In this document: positions 37,347 through 46,068 of the stretch, piece after piece | Layout: each line of letters opens with the position of its first letter | How positions within the stretch are numbered: the first letter of the stretch is position 1 | From: Rubellicoccus peritrichatus | GTDB taxonomy: Bacteria; Verrucomicrobiota; Verrucomicrobiia; Opitutales; Cerasicoccaceae | Assembly (NCBI RefSeq): GCF_033100135.1 | Contig: NZ_CP136920.1 | Span: 744,001-808,000 of the forward strand | Reading direction: 5' to 3' | DNA length: 64,000 nucleotides | Notes under the pieces: generated by a model | Told to the model about the DNA's origin: nothing | The model's input: the letters and a program-made list of their open reading frames with translations, nothing else | Database searches by the model: none | Translations under genes and position numbers: made by a program

Positions 37347-38816
37347 TTAACCAATCGTCGGTGACTTCCTGGCCCAGTCGTGGGCTTGTTCGTATTTCTT
37401 GGCAACGGCGAGAAGGTTCGCTTCCTGGAAGGCCTGGCCGATGACTTGCAGGCCGATTGGCAAACCACTGCTTGATAAACCGCAAGGCAAACTCAACGCA
37501 GGGATGCCGGCAAGGTTGACATTGATGGTGAAAATGTCGCTGAGATACATCGCGAGTGGATCATCCGTTTTCTCACCAAACTGAAACGCAGGCGTTGGCG
37601 TCGTTGGTGTAAGCAAGGCATCGCATTTCGCAAAGGCATCATTGAAATCGTTACGGATGAGTGTGCGGACTTTTTGAGCCTTTAAATAGAAAGCGTCGTA
37701 GTAACCGCTGGAGAGTGCATAAGTACCAAGTATGATCCGGCGCTTCACCTCCGGGCCAAAACCCTCGGCCCGACTCTTGTAATAAATATCGATCGCGTCT
37801 TTCGCCTCCTTGCTGCGATGAGTATAACGAATGCCATCGTAACGAGAGAGATTTGAGGACGCCTCAGCCGGAGCGATAATGTAATAAACCGGCACCGCCA
37901 ACTCTGTCGTCGGCAAAGAGACTTCCACGATTTCACAGCCGTTGGCAGCGTACCAGTCAATCGCGCCCTGCACCGCAGCACGGACTTCCGGGTCGAGACC
38001 ATCGCCGAAGTATTCCTTTGGAACGCCAAGAGTAAATTTACGATCCGCGGCATCAGCGATAGACTTACTGTAATCCGGGACCTCTCTCTTGAACGAAGTT
38101 GAATCCCGGCGATCATGCCCGACAATTGCCTGCAACAGCAGGGCCGCATCATCCACGGTATGTGCAAACGGTCCGATCTGATCGAGCGATGATGCAAAGG
38201 CGATCAAACCATAGCGCGACACCAGCCCGTAGGTTGGCTTCATCCCAACCACACCACAAAAGGCCGCAGGTTGACGAATCGAGCCTCCCGTATCACTGCC
38301 AAGCGATAGAGGCACTTCACCAGCTGCAACGCAGGCCGCACTACCACCGCTGCTGCCACCCGGCACACAATCGGTATTCCATGGATTGCGCGACGGCTCA
38401 AAGCCACTGTTTTCCGTTGAAGAACCCATTGCAAACTCGTCCAGATTGCAACGACCGGTCAGGACAACACCCTGCCCTTTCAACTGCTCTGTGACATGTG
38501 CATCGTAGGGTGAAACAAAATCCTTCAGCATCTGACTCGACGCCGTCAAGGGCTGGCCTTTTTCTGCAATCACATCCTTCAACGCAACCGGAATACCATC
38601 GAGCGGGCCCAACACCTTTCCATCCTTTCGCCGATGGTCACTTGCATTTGCCTGAGCCAGGACATGCGCCTGGTCCAGGGAATTAAAAGCCTGCACCTTC
38701 GGCTCGACCTGCTCGGAACGAGTCAGGAATGCTTTTGCTATCTCAACCGAAGATGATTCGCCTGCGGCAAGCAGCGCGGAAAGTTCGGTGGCTGTTTTGG
38801 AAATTAAATCGCTCAC
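37347..38816 (-). CDS. gatA: Asp-tRNA(Asn)/Glu-tRNA(Gln) amidotransferase subunit A
   Basis: 489 residues if started at the GTG at 38816 ('VSDLISKTATELSALL'); a TTG at 38837 is the alternative, and no ATG is near. GatA is an amidase-signature enzyme that releases ammonia from glutamine. The Ser-cisSer-Lys triad is visible: Lys in 'GIPVALKDVIAEKGQ', and the Ser residues in 'GGSSGGSAACVAAGEVPLSLGSDTGGSIRQPA'. Length is standard. The gene begins about 30 bases past the gatC stop. Confidence 0.96.
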   Translation of the reverse strand: MSDLISKTATELSALLAAGESSSVEIAKAFLTRSEQVEPKVQAFNSLDQAHVLAQANASDHRRKDGKVLGPLDGIPVALKDVIAEKGQPLTASSQMLKDFVSPYDAHVTEQLKGQGVVLTGRCNLDEFAMGSSTENSGFEPSRNPWNTDCVPGGSSGGSAACVAAGEVPLSLGSDTGGSIRQPAAFCGVVGMKPTYGLVSRYGLIAFASSLDQIGPFAHTVDDAALLLQAIVGHDRRDSTSFKREVPDYSKSIADAADRKFTLGVPKEYFGDGLDPEVRAAVQGAIDWYAANGCEIVEVSLPTTELAVPVYYIIAPAEASSNLSRYDGIRYTHRSKEAKDAIDIYYKSRAEGFGPEVKRRIILGTYALSSGYYDAFYLKAQKVRTLIRNDFNDAFAKCDALLTPTTPTPAFQFGEKTDDPLAMYLSDIFTINVNLAGIPALSLPCGLSSSGLPIGLQVIGQAFQEANLLAVAKKYEQAHDWARKSPTIG

Positions 38817-38843
38817 GATAAAAAAGTAAAATGACAACTAAGA

Positions 38844-39137
38844 TTACGCGTCTTCGACGACCTTGGGCACAACAAACTGCTGATCACGCTGCTCTGGTGC
38901 ATTCTGCAAGGCGGCTTCAGGTGAAAGCGGTTCCCGGGCCTCGTCGGCCTCCAGCACATTTGTCAGCGAAAAAGCATGGGCCATCGGCTCAACTCCATCA
39001 ATATTGACGGCGTTGAGTTTATCCATGTGGCCAAGCACTTGCTCCAGCTGTTTGGCGTAGGTAACTTTTTCATCATCAGTCAGCTCCAGCCGGGCAAGGC
39101 GGGCGACATCGTCGATATTGAGATCGGTTTCTGACAT
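38844..39137 (-). CDS. gatC: Asp-tRNA(Asn)/Glu-tRNA(Gln) amidotransferase subunit C
   Basis: 97 residues from the ATG at 39137, which has AAGG six bases upstream ('GAAGGCACCATG'). The family N-terminus is present ('DLNIDDVARLARLELTDDEK') and the C-terminal half ends in 'LREDEV'-type sequence ('LEADEAREPLSPEAALQNAPEQRDQQFVVPKV'). GatC stabilises the GatA-GatB contact. Operon order is gatC-gatA-gatB on the minus strand. Confidence 0.95.
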   Translation of the reverse strand: MSETDLNIDDVARLARLELTDDEKVTYAKQLEQVLGHMDKLNAVNIDGVEPMAHAFSLTNVLEADEAREPLSPEAALQNAPEQRDQQFVVPKVVEDA

Positions 39138-39353
39138 GGTGCCTTCTACCCAATGACTCAATCGCAAACAGGCAAAACCTAAATGCAGCTTCTTTCAGGA
39201 TGGTTTTGAGCAAAAACATGGGGTTTATGGCCATTGCAAGCCTCACGCGCCCCCAGCCAGTATCCCGTGGCTCCTGAGTAACAAAATTTTCACATAGGGA
39301 ATAAACCTCAGGTTTGACCATCTAATCCATATCGCTTATTGGTTTCACTCACT

Positions 39354-40808
39354 ATGAAAAGGAAAATCCTGCTGATCGCGCTCTTTGGAGCACTTTTCTC
39401 ACTCAACGCAAAAGCACAACTCTGGTCCGGAGCCGGCGGAGACCCCAATGGCTGGAAATATGTCAGCTGGTTCGGCTGGTTCTGGAGCGAAAACGAAGAT
39501 GCCGGATGGCTCTACCATGAAACTTTGGAATGGATGTATGCCTCCAGCCAAAGTCAGGACGATATCTTCTTCTGGACGAACGATCTGGAGTGGATGTTCT
39601 CAGGCAACGGCACCTATCCCGCCTTCTACTCCGACTCGCTTAAGAAGTGGTTTCTATACCAAACGGAAGACATATCGGTTTACTCGGTTTATCCGCTACA
39701 GTGGTGGGATTTCGATGCGAACCTCTACATTTCACGCGACAATTTAGCTTTCCAGGTTCAACCAACCAACCCTCTCGGCAACGACTACACACTGGAAAAG
39801 ACGCTCGTACTTATCCGACATGGGCAACGCTATCCCATACAAAACACGACTAACGGCAAACAGTGGACCATGACCGGTGAGTTAACCACTACTGGTAAAA
39901 TGGAAGAGCAATACCTTGGGAGTATTTTCAAGGACAAGCTGGCGGCATTATCCCTCACCACGCAAAACACATACATAACCGCCGATGGCAACAAGTCTGC
40001 CACACCACCAAGTCGGACCGTGCAGAGTGCTGAATACTTTACCGTAGGCCTGGGGCTCTACTCAACTGCTGACGATGTCCCGATCACATCTCCAAGTGAA
40101 TCAAACGATCCATTTAAAGGGAGGTTATATTGTGATAACACAACTGCCAACAATTTAGTTTCAGCAGCTATGTCATCAAGTGCATGGGCCACACTGGAAT
40201 CCAGCTTTACGAATACCTATCAGCAACGCTGGCAAACCGATTCTGGTCTTAGCACTGTTACTTTCTATAACTCTCCCTGTAACAGTTCAACTAGTAATGA
40301 TACTGCTACTTCCATATGCATGTATAATCTGGCCGATTACTTACAATTTAACTGGATCAACGGCGATTCCCTTCCACAAGGATTCACGACTCAGGATATC
40401 GTCCAGTCATGGAACTTCTTCAATTCAACCGAAAATCTCATATACAGCCATCCATTCGTCGGATGGTGGCAATCGAAACCTCTGCTTGAAGTCTTCAACA
40501 ATGCTTTAAGTGGAAAAGACCCGATGGGCTCGGGAAGCGATAACGATGATGTGTTCTTCCTTTTCGGCGGTCATGACGGCAACATTTGGCCAGTCGTCAG
40601 CGCATTGGGAACCGGACTACCCCAGAATCCCATTTTTGCTTCGTTTGTCGAAATCTCAGTTTACGACAAGGGAGGAGATAAATTCGTCTACGCGTCTTAC
40701 AATGGCAATGCCCTGGATCTTTCGTCGATCTCGGGCAATTCCGATCCATGCCCACTCGCAACTTTTCAGCAATACCTGACCAACGGTCCCTCTACTACGA
40801 GCCAATAG
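39354..40808 (+). CDS. Secreted histidine acid phosphatase with N-terminal aromatic-repeat domain
   Basis: 484 residues from the ATG at 39354, giving a signal peptide 'MKRKILLIALFGALFSLNAKAQ'. The next ~105 residues are a Trp/Tyr-rich repeat ('GWLYHETLEWMYASSQS', 'LEWMFSGNGTYPAFYSDSLK'). The phosphatase domain follows: 'LVLIRHGQRYP' (RHGxRxP, His156 phospho-acceptor) and 'GGHDGN' (His407-Asp408, the HD proton donor). This places it in branch 2 of the histidine phosphatase superfamily, like acid phosphatases and phytases. It would act in the periplasm or outside the cell to release phosphate. Here the aromatic repeat sits at the N-terminus, not the C-terminus. Confidence 0.9.
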   Translation: MKRKILLIALFGALFSLNAKAQLWSGAGGDPNGWKYVSWFGWFWSENEDAGWLYHETLEWMYASSQSQDDIFFWTNDLEWMFSGNGTYPAFYSDSLKKWFLYQTEDISVYSVYPLQWWDFDANLYISRDNLAFQVQPTNPLGNDYTLEKTLVLIRHGQRYPIQNTTNGKQWTMTGELTTTGKMEEQYLGSIFKDKLAALSLTTQNTYITADGNKSATPPSRTVQSAEYFTVGLGLYSTADDVPITSPSESNDPFKGRLYCDNTTANNLVSAAMSSSAWATLESSFTNTYQQRWQTDSGLSTVTFYNSPCNSSTSNDTATSICMYNLADYLQFNWINGDSLPQGFTTQDIVQSWNFFNSTENLIYSHPFVGWWQSKPLLEVFNNALSGKDPMGSGSDNDDVFFLFGGHDGNIWPVVSALGTGLPQNPIFASFVEISVYDKGGDKFVYASYNGNALDLSSISGNSDPCPLATFQQYLTNGPSTTSQ

Positions 40809-40847
40809 GCAACTCTTACTTCTACCACACGCTCACTACTGACTGCT

Positions 40848-40875
40848 GAGGCGCATCTTGCAAAAGATGCGCCTC
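40848..40875. terminator. Perfect hairpin with GCAA loop downstream of phosphatase gene
   Basis: A perfect 12-base stem (GAGGCGCATCTT / AAGATGCGCCTC) closes a four-base loop GCAA, a GNRA tetraloop. It sits 39 bases after the phosphatase stop. The following CACTTATTATA is not a T-tract, so it may be a stability hairpin or a non-canonical terminator rather than a classical one. Confidence 0.7.
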
Positions 40876-41066
40876 ACTTATTATACGACACTTTATAATA
40901 CCGACGCACAGGTAACTCTTCCCTACGCGGACGATGCTTGATTTTTGAGCCCGAAGAAAGACAAGCATTTTTCCGAAGAAATCTATTATAATCAAAAAGC
41001 TCTTGTCACTCGAACACTGTCAGGACTACTCTAACGACAGTGTCTCAACCTGAACCATCCTACAAT

Positions 41067-41723
41067 ATGAACAAAAAAAGAATCTTCCGCTTACTCCTGA
41101 CTGGACTCATCCTCGGCCTGATTTGCTCAGTGGGAGCTATCCTCATTTCACGCCAGATCATCGATACAGTATCGGACAAAAAGACTTTTTCAGATGCAAA
41201 CTTTTTGCCCAAATCAGACGTAGCCCTTGTTCTGGGCTGCTCAAGATATCTGTCTGACGGACGTGAAAACTTGTTTTTCAGGAATCGCATCAACGCGGCC
41301 GTTGACGTTTTCAAATCCGGCAAAGTCGAATTCATTCTGGTTAGTGGAGACAACCATCGCATCGACTATGATGAACCCACTGACATGAAAGGCGCCCTCA
41401 TCGAAAAAGGTATACCAGCAGGGCGCATCTATTGCGATTATGCTGGCTTTAGTACGCTCGATTCCATCGTGCGGGCAAAAGAAGTATTTGGCCAAAGCCA
41501 GGTCGTTGTCATATCTCAGGAATTTCACAATAAGCGAGCGATTTTCATAGGCGAACAACGCGGGCTCGACGTCTATGGTTACAACGCCGCCGAAGTCGGC
41601 ACTTTCATATCATTCAAAACAAAAGCCCGCGAAGAACTCGCCAAAGTCAAAGCAGTCATCGACGTCTGGGTGCTCGGACGTGAACCCAGGTTTTTGGGAG
41701 AGGCTGTTGAGATTGGTGCTTGA
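41067..41723 (+). CDS. SanA-like DUF218 membrane protein
   Basis: 218 residues from the ATG at 41067; a GTG at 41040 would add nine residues. One N-terminal membrane helix ('LLLTGLILGLICSVGAILIS') anchors the DUF218 domain outside the cytoplasm. Family features are 'DVALVLGCSRY', 'FRNRINAAVDVFKSGKVEFILVSGDN', 'EPTDMKGALIEKGIP', 'STLDSIVRAKEVFGQ' and 'VISQEFHNKRAIFIG'. SanA in Escherichia coli affects envelope permeability to vancomycin at high temperature; the mechanism is unclear. An unrecognised gene begins 34 bases after the stop. Confidence 0.9.
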   Translation: MNKKRIFRLLLTGLILGLICSVGAILISRQIIDTVSDKKTFSDANFLPKSDVALVLGCSRYLSDGRENLFFRNRINAAVDVFKSGKVEFILVSGDNHRIDYDEPTDMKGALIEKGIPAGRIYCDYAGFSTLDSIVRAKEVFGQSQVVVISQEFHNKRAIFIGEQRGLDVYGYNAAEVGTFISFKTKAREELAKVKAVIDVWVLGREPRFLGEAVEIGA

Positions 41724-41757
41724 GGAACATTTGTATTTGAGGGCCACTGACTTTCTC

Positions 41758-42231
41758 ATGTTAAGATATAACTATTGCCCGCGAGATGAGATCGCTCACA
41801 GCATGTTGGCACCACTGTTTGAAGATTACGTTCGCGAGGCGACAGGGCCACAGCGTTATAAAGCAACAGGAGGACTATCAGATTCCTTTAAGATAGTTGA
41901 CTTGGAGAATGACGCAGTTGTGGCAACAGAGAAGAAAGATGGATTAGGAAAATGGACCCTAAGAATCAATACCAGCAAAGGTGACGCTGAATCAACTTTT
42001 CTCGTAAGCCGTAGCCTTTTAGGTCAATACAAATGGGGAACAGGAAAAAAGGATATGGAATTCAACCTCGTTGACGATGTTCGTTCTTTTGAATCTGGGC
42101 AGTTCAAAGTCTCACATCGAGATTACCAGAATCGACTGGAAATATCCGCGAAGGACGAAAGCGCCCTGCTATCTGCGATATGGTTTTGTTTTTGGTACTG
42201 GCAGCGCTTTAACTATACCAGCTCTGACTAG
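41758..42231 (+). CDS. Possible LURP-one/tubby-fold protein, 157 residues
   Basis: The ATG at 41758 is the first plausible start after sanA; a TTG at 41731 is an alternative. The frame stays open back into sanA, but that part is not conserved-looking. The content alternates beta strands ('FKIVDLENDAVVATEKKDG', 'WTLRINTSKGDAESTFLVS') and ends in a hydrophobic helix 'SALLSAIWFCFWYWQRF'. That pattern (barrel closed by a central C-terminal helix) fits the tubby/LURP-one/scramblase fold. The match is by pattern, not by clear motif. No function is assigned. Confidence 0.6.
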   Translation: MLRYNYCPRDEIAHSMLAPLFEDYVREATGPQRYKATGGLSDSFKIVDLENDAVVATEKKDGLGKWTLRINTSKGDAESTFLVSRSLLGQYKWGTGKKDMEFNLVDDVRSFESGQFKVSHRDYQNRLEISAKDESALLSAIWFCFWYWQRFNYTSSD

Positions 42232-42265
42232 TCGATTCGTGGAATGCTAATAATATGAACTGCCA

Positions 42266-44680
42266 CTACTCCCTGATTGCGTAACCTGCGTCTTTCATTT
42301 CGGTCTGGATTTTATCGAAGGCAGTGTTGACTTCTTTCTCCTTTAACGTGCGATCTGCAGCGCGGAATGCGATGGAGAGCCCGAGGCTTTTCTTACCCTC
42401 GGGTAAACCCTTGCCTGAATAGACGTCAAAGACTGCGACCTTCTCGGCAGTGAATGCATCACCAGCGGCGGCTTGAGCAGCGGCTTCAAACCTGGTTACA
42501 ACATCAACCGCAGGCTCTGCTTGATCCACCACAAGTGCCAGGTCACGTTCGGAAGCCGGATAATCACTAAAAGGCTGAAAATGTGCTGTCGATGACGTGG
42601 TATCTTTGAGTGATTCATTGTTGAAAATGATCTCACCGGCGAGGACGAGTCCTTCAATGTTTTGCGCCTTCAACATCTCAATCGAAAGCAAACCGGCTTT
42701 AACCTGCACACCATCGGACTGAGCTTCGGCAGCATGCCCATCTTGCCAATAAGTGCTATCAACGAGGGACTTCCAACCAAGTTCAGACACACCAGTCAAA
42801 GTTGCGACTTCGTCCACTAGTGACTTAGCCGTAAAGAAATCCGGTTTCTCACGCTCAAGCCATGTGCGCTCCGGCTCATCCACCGCAATGAGAAAAGCAA
42901 CTGAACCCAGCTCGGTCAGCTCACCTTCTCCACCACGGAATACCTGACCCGTTTCAAATAAACGGCGCACTACATTGCCACGGGAACGGTTGAGGCGAAG
43001 TGCATTAAGCAATCCAGGAATCAATGACGAACGGATATGACTCATTTCACTCGTCAATGGATTGGCCAAGGAAAGTGACTTCTCTTCGGCATCCGAACTG
43101 CCGGATGTTTTTAACTGGTCCGCATCACAAAGACTGTAGTGACAGCATTCTTGAAACTGTTTGGCAGACAATAAGTCCTGCGCCTTGTGATTGAAGACGG
43201 CGAGTGGCGCATCATGGCGATGTAGCCCGGTAGCCTTGACTGGTCTTGCCGGAATATTCCGTGTGCCATGGATGCGAACAAACTCTTCAACAAGATCAAT
43301 CGGGCGATCCACTTCCGGGCGGAACGACGGAACAGTCACTGCCCAGCCACCTGACTTACGATCACGGACAACGAAACCAAGCGAAGTGAAGACTTCAACA
43401 ATCTGTTCTTCAGTGGCATCATACCCACAGACACGACGAACATACGCAGCATCAATTTCAATCACACGGTCACCTCGTGGAGCTTCCCCATGAACGAGGC
43501 ACGGACCAGAAACCTCACCGCCTGCAAGTTGCAAAATTAAATCAATCGCACGACGGCCCCACAGGTCAACACCTGCCGGATCCACATCGCGGGCAAAACG
43601 GTAAGAGCTGTCAGTATGGATGTTATGACGACGACTCGTTCCGCGAACTGAACCTGGTTTGAACCACGCACTTTCCAAAACGACATCAGTCGTCGTGTCA
43701 TCCACCTCGGCGGCCAGACTGCCCATCACACCGGCAATGACAAGAGGCTTTTCCGTGTCCGCGATAACCATATCACGCTCGTCCAGTTTGTGCTCCTTCT
43801 CGTCCAGGGTTGTGATTTTTTCAGCAGCAGTTGCCTGGCGAACAATGAGCTTACCACCCGCAATCTTTTTGGAATCAAACGCATGCAAAGGCTGCCCTGT
43901 TTCCATTAGAACATAGTTGGTGACGTCGACCACATTGTTAATCGGACGCAAGCCAACAGCTTCGAGACGACGCTTCAGCCAGCCCGGGCTTTCAGTGATT
44001 TTAACACCACGAATACTCCAGACAGTGTAATACGGGCAATTATCCGTGGAAACATCAACACCACTGATCAAGCCTTCGCCTTCAGCAACATGTGCTGCGA
44101 CCTGTGGAAGCGCGACTTCAAGGTCGAAGTAAGCTGCCAGATCACGGGCGACGCCGATCTGCCCGAGGCAGTCTCCACGATTGGCGGTTAGCTCGATTTC
44201 AAAAACAGTGTCATTATCCGGAAAGACTTCATTCATCGGAGTGCCGATTTCCGGACGGTCGCTAAGAATGAGCAAACCCTCGTGATCATTGCCCAGGCCG
44301 AGCTCCTTGGCTGAGCACATCATGCCATGGCTTTCCACTCCGCGCAGTTTGCTTTTCTTGATCTTGAAATCACCAGGCAAACGACACCCAGGAAGAGCCA
44401 CCGGTATGCGATCACCCACCTTATAATTGGTCGCACCGCAAACAATCTGACGCGGTTCCTCATCTGCAGATGTCTTGACCTGACAAACCCCGAGACGGTC
44501 GGCATTCGGGTGTTGCTCACGCGATAGTACCTCGCCCACAACGAGATTTTCCATTGGCGGCATACCGAATTGTTCCGTTGCCTCAACTTCAAGACCAAGC
44601 ATGGGGAGTGCCTCAGCGACTTCCTCTGCCGTGGCAGTGAGTGATATATAGTCTTTAAGCCAGTTAAGTGAAATTTTCAT
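42266..44680 (-). CDS. pheT: Phenylalanine-tRNA ligase beta subunit
   Basis: 804 residues, normal. Domain order: N-terminal 'MKISLNWLKDYISL', an EMAP-like tRNA-binding domain (~residues 40-150, 'VVGEVLSREQHPNADRLGVCQVK', 'SKLRGVESHGMMCSAKELGL'), the B3/B4 editing region with 'NVVDVTNYVLMETGQPLHAFD', a B5 domain ('VRRVCGYDATEEQIVEVFTSLGF'), the catalytic-like core and a C-terminal ferredoxin-like anticodon-binding domain ('FQPFSDYPASERDLALVVD'). It pairs with PheS as an alpha2-beta2 enzyme. The two genes are 111 bases apart, so co-transcription is likely but not tight. Confidence 0.97.
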   Translation of the reverse strand: MKISLNWLKDYISLTATAEEVAEALPMLGLEVEATEQFGMPPMENLVVGEVLSREQHPNADRLGVCQVKTSADEEPRQIVCGATNYKVGDRIPVALPGCRLPGDFKIKKSKLRGVESHGMMCSAKELGLGNDHEGLLILSDRPEIGTPMNEVFPDNDTVFEIELTANRGDCLGQIGVARDLAAYFDLEVALPQVAAHVAEGEGLISGVDVSTDNCPYYTVWSIRGVKITESPGWLKRRLEAVGLRPINNVVDVTNYVLMETGQPLHAFDSKKIAGGKLIVRQATAAEKITTLDEKEHKLDERDMVIADTEKPLVIAGVMGSLAAEVDDTTTDVVLESAWFKPGSVRGTSRRHNIHTDSSYRFARDVDPAGVDLWGRRAIDLILQLAGGEVSGPCLVHGEAPRGDRVIEIDAAYVRRVCGYDATEEQIVEVFTSLGFVVRDRKSGGWAVTVPSFRPEVDRPIDLVEEFVRIHGTRNIPARPVKATGLHRHDAPLAVFNHKAQDLLSAKQFQECCHYSLCDADQLKTSGSSDAEEKSLSLANPLTSEMSHIRSSLIPGLLNALRLNRSRGNVVRRLFETGQVFRGGEGELTELGSVAFLIAVDEPERTWLEREKPDFFTAKSLVDEVATLTGVSELGWKSLVDSTYWQDGHAAEAQSDGVQVKAGLLSIEMLKAQNIEGLVLAGEIIFNNESLKDTTSSTAHFQPFSDYPASERDLALVVDQAEPAVDVVTRFEAAAQAAAGDAFTAEKVAVFDVYSGKGLPEGKKSLGLSIAFRAADRTLKEKEVNTAFDKIQTEMKDAGYAIRE

Positions 44681-44694
44681 TTTTTAAATTCAGT

Positions 44695-44790
44695 AAGAAG
44701 TTAGAAGTAAGAAGGCAGAAGTGGCTTTGACATCTCTTGAAAGCACTCGAAAAAGTGTCTCTCAATTCACTGCCTCTGTGGCAAAAATAC
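44695..44790. repeat. Purine-rich AGAAG-type repeat and CTCTGTGG arm between pheS and pheT
   Basis: Contains GAAGTTAGAAGTAAGAAGGC followed by AGAAGTGGC, similar to the segment after argG at 51491, and then GTGTCTCTCAATTCACTGCC and TCTGTGGC, similar to one arm of the elements at 37242 and 45866. No full palindrome is formed. Confidence 0.5.
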
Positions 44791-44791
44791 G

Positions 44792-45844
44792 TTAGGCAAA
44801 CTGCTTGAGGAATCTGAGGTCGTTCTGGTAAAAATGGCGAATATCATCGATCCCATGTTGGATCATTGCGATACGCTCAATCCCCATGCCAAATGCATAG
44901 CCGGACCACACTTCAGAATCGATGCCAACGGCCTTGAGCACTTCAGGGTCAACAATGCCGCACCCCATGATCTCCATCCACTTGTTGGAAAGCTTGCCTA
45001 AGTTAGCGGAGCGAATGTCCATTTCAAAACTCGGCTCGGTGAATGGGAAGAAGCTGGGACGAAGACGAGTCTCCACCTTGTCGCCAAAAATCTCGCGAAC
45101 AAAATGGTCCAGAACGGCCTTCAAATCGACCACGCTGACATTGCGATCAATATAAAGACCCTCGAACTGGTGAAAGTTCGCACTGTGGGTTGCGTCTACC
45201 GTGTCACGACGGAAAACACGACCAGGCGCCACGATGCGTAAAGGTGGCTCTTCGGCCAGCATAGTGCGAATCTGCACGCTACTGGTGTGAGTACGCAGCA
45301 CGTAGGCTTCCTTCGAAGGATCATCCCCATGACGACTTACATTGGTGACTGCTGTCTCCTTGTTCAAAAAGAGTGTATCCTGGGCATCGCGGGCAGGATG
45401 ATCATCTGGCGTGTTGAGCGCATCAAAGCAGAACCATTCTGTCTCCAGCTCAGGCGACTCAGCTACGGTAAAACCAATTTTCCGAAAGATATCGACCACG
45501 CGGCGGCGGGTTTGAGTCAAAGGATGCAAACCACCAGGTGCGCGATCCGGTGCCGGCAAAGTAGGATCAATCGCTGGCCCAAGTCGGGCTGCCATCTCGG
45601 CCTGCTCAATCCGGGAGAGTGTATTCTCGTAGTGCTCCTCGATTGCCTGCTTTGTCTCGTTGATCAGCTTACCAATAGCGGGCTTGGCCTCCTTCGGGAC
45701 ATCGCGCATGCCCTTCATCGCCTCAGTCAACTTCCCCTTCGGACCGGAAATCGTCGCTTTGAAGGATTCAAAAGCCGGGCGTAAATGGATCTCTCCTACC
45801 GATTTTTGCACTTCGGCAAGAATTTCTTCGAGTTGTTCTTTCAT
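44792..45844 (-). CDS. pheS: Phenylalanine-tRNA ligase alpha subunit
   Basis: 350 residues. An N-terminal coiled-coil arm (~1-90) leads to the class II catalytic core: 'LHPLTQTRRRVVDIFRKIGF', 'DALNTPDDHPARDAQDTLFL', motif 2 'LRIVAPGRVFRRDTVDATHSANFHQFEGL', 'SFFPFTEPSFEMDI' and motif 3 'SGYAFGMGIERIAMIQHGIDDIRHFYQNDLRFLKQF'. The small-residue Ala in the Phe pocket ('GYAFG') is as usual. It follows rplT by 224 bases, with a terminator and a long inverted repeat in the gap. The ATG lacks a Shine-Dalgarno sequence. Confidence 0.97.
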   Translation of the reverse strand: MKEQLEEILAEVQKSVGEIHLRPAFESFKATISGPKGKLTEAMKGMRDVPKEAKPAIGKLINETKQAIEEHYENTLSRIEQAEMAARLGPAIDPTLPAPDRAPGGLHPLTQTRRRVVDIFRKIGFTVAESPELETEWFCFDALNTPDDHPARDAQDTLFLNKETAVTNVSRHGDDPSKEAYVLRTHTSSVQIRTMLAEEPPLRIVAPGRVFRRDTVDATHSANFHQFEGLYIDRNVSVVDLKAVLDHFVREIFGDKVETRLRPSFFPFTEPSFEMDIRSANLGKLSNKWMEIMGCGIVDPEVLKAVGIDSEVWSGYAFGMGIERIAMIQHGIDDIRHFYQNDLRFLKQFA

Positions 45845-45865
45845 GGAATTATCTGTAAATTGATT

Positions 45866-46003
45866 TTGGACACAGAGAACGCAGAGGAGGCACAGAGAAC
45901 GCAGAGTTTTGATTCAAATATTATGCAATAGTAAATAGCCGAAAAACTCTCCTTCATGATAACTCTATGTTCTCTGTGCCTCCTCTGTGAGCTCTGTGTC
46001 CAA
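45866..46003. repeat. Long CACAGAGA-type inverted repeat between rplT and pheS
   Basis: The left arm (45866-45907, TTGGACACAGAGAACGCAGA followed by GGAGGCACAGAG) and right arm (45961-46003, CTCTGTGCCTCCTCTGTGAG followed by CTCTGTGTCCAA) are near-perfect reverse complements about 53 bases apart. It adjoins the terminator at 46016. The same motif occurs at 37242. Confidence 0.85.
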
Positions 46004-46015
46004 TAAAATAAAAAA

Positions 46016-46035
46016 GGCGGCCATGCTGGGCCGCC
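46016..46035 (-). terminator. Intrinsic terminator after rplT
   Basis: On the minus strand GGCGGCC pairs with GGCCGCC around a six-base loop, followed by TTTTTTATTTTATT. It lies 33 bases past the rplT stop and separates rpmI-rplT from pheS-pheT transcription. Confidence 0.9.
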
Positions 46036-46068
46036 TCCGTAGATGGGTCAAATAATTTGTCGTCGACT

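Noticed and set aside
41575-41757. Upstream extension of the LURP-one-like frame into sanA
   Set aside because: Overlaps sanA in another frame and the added residues look like random shadow sequence.
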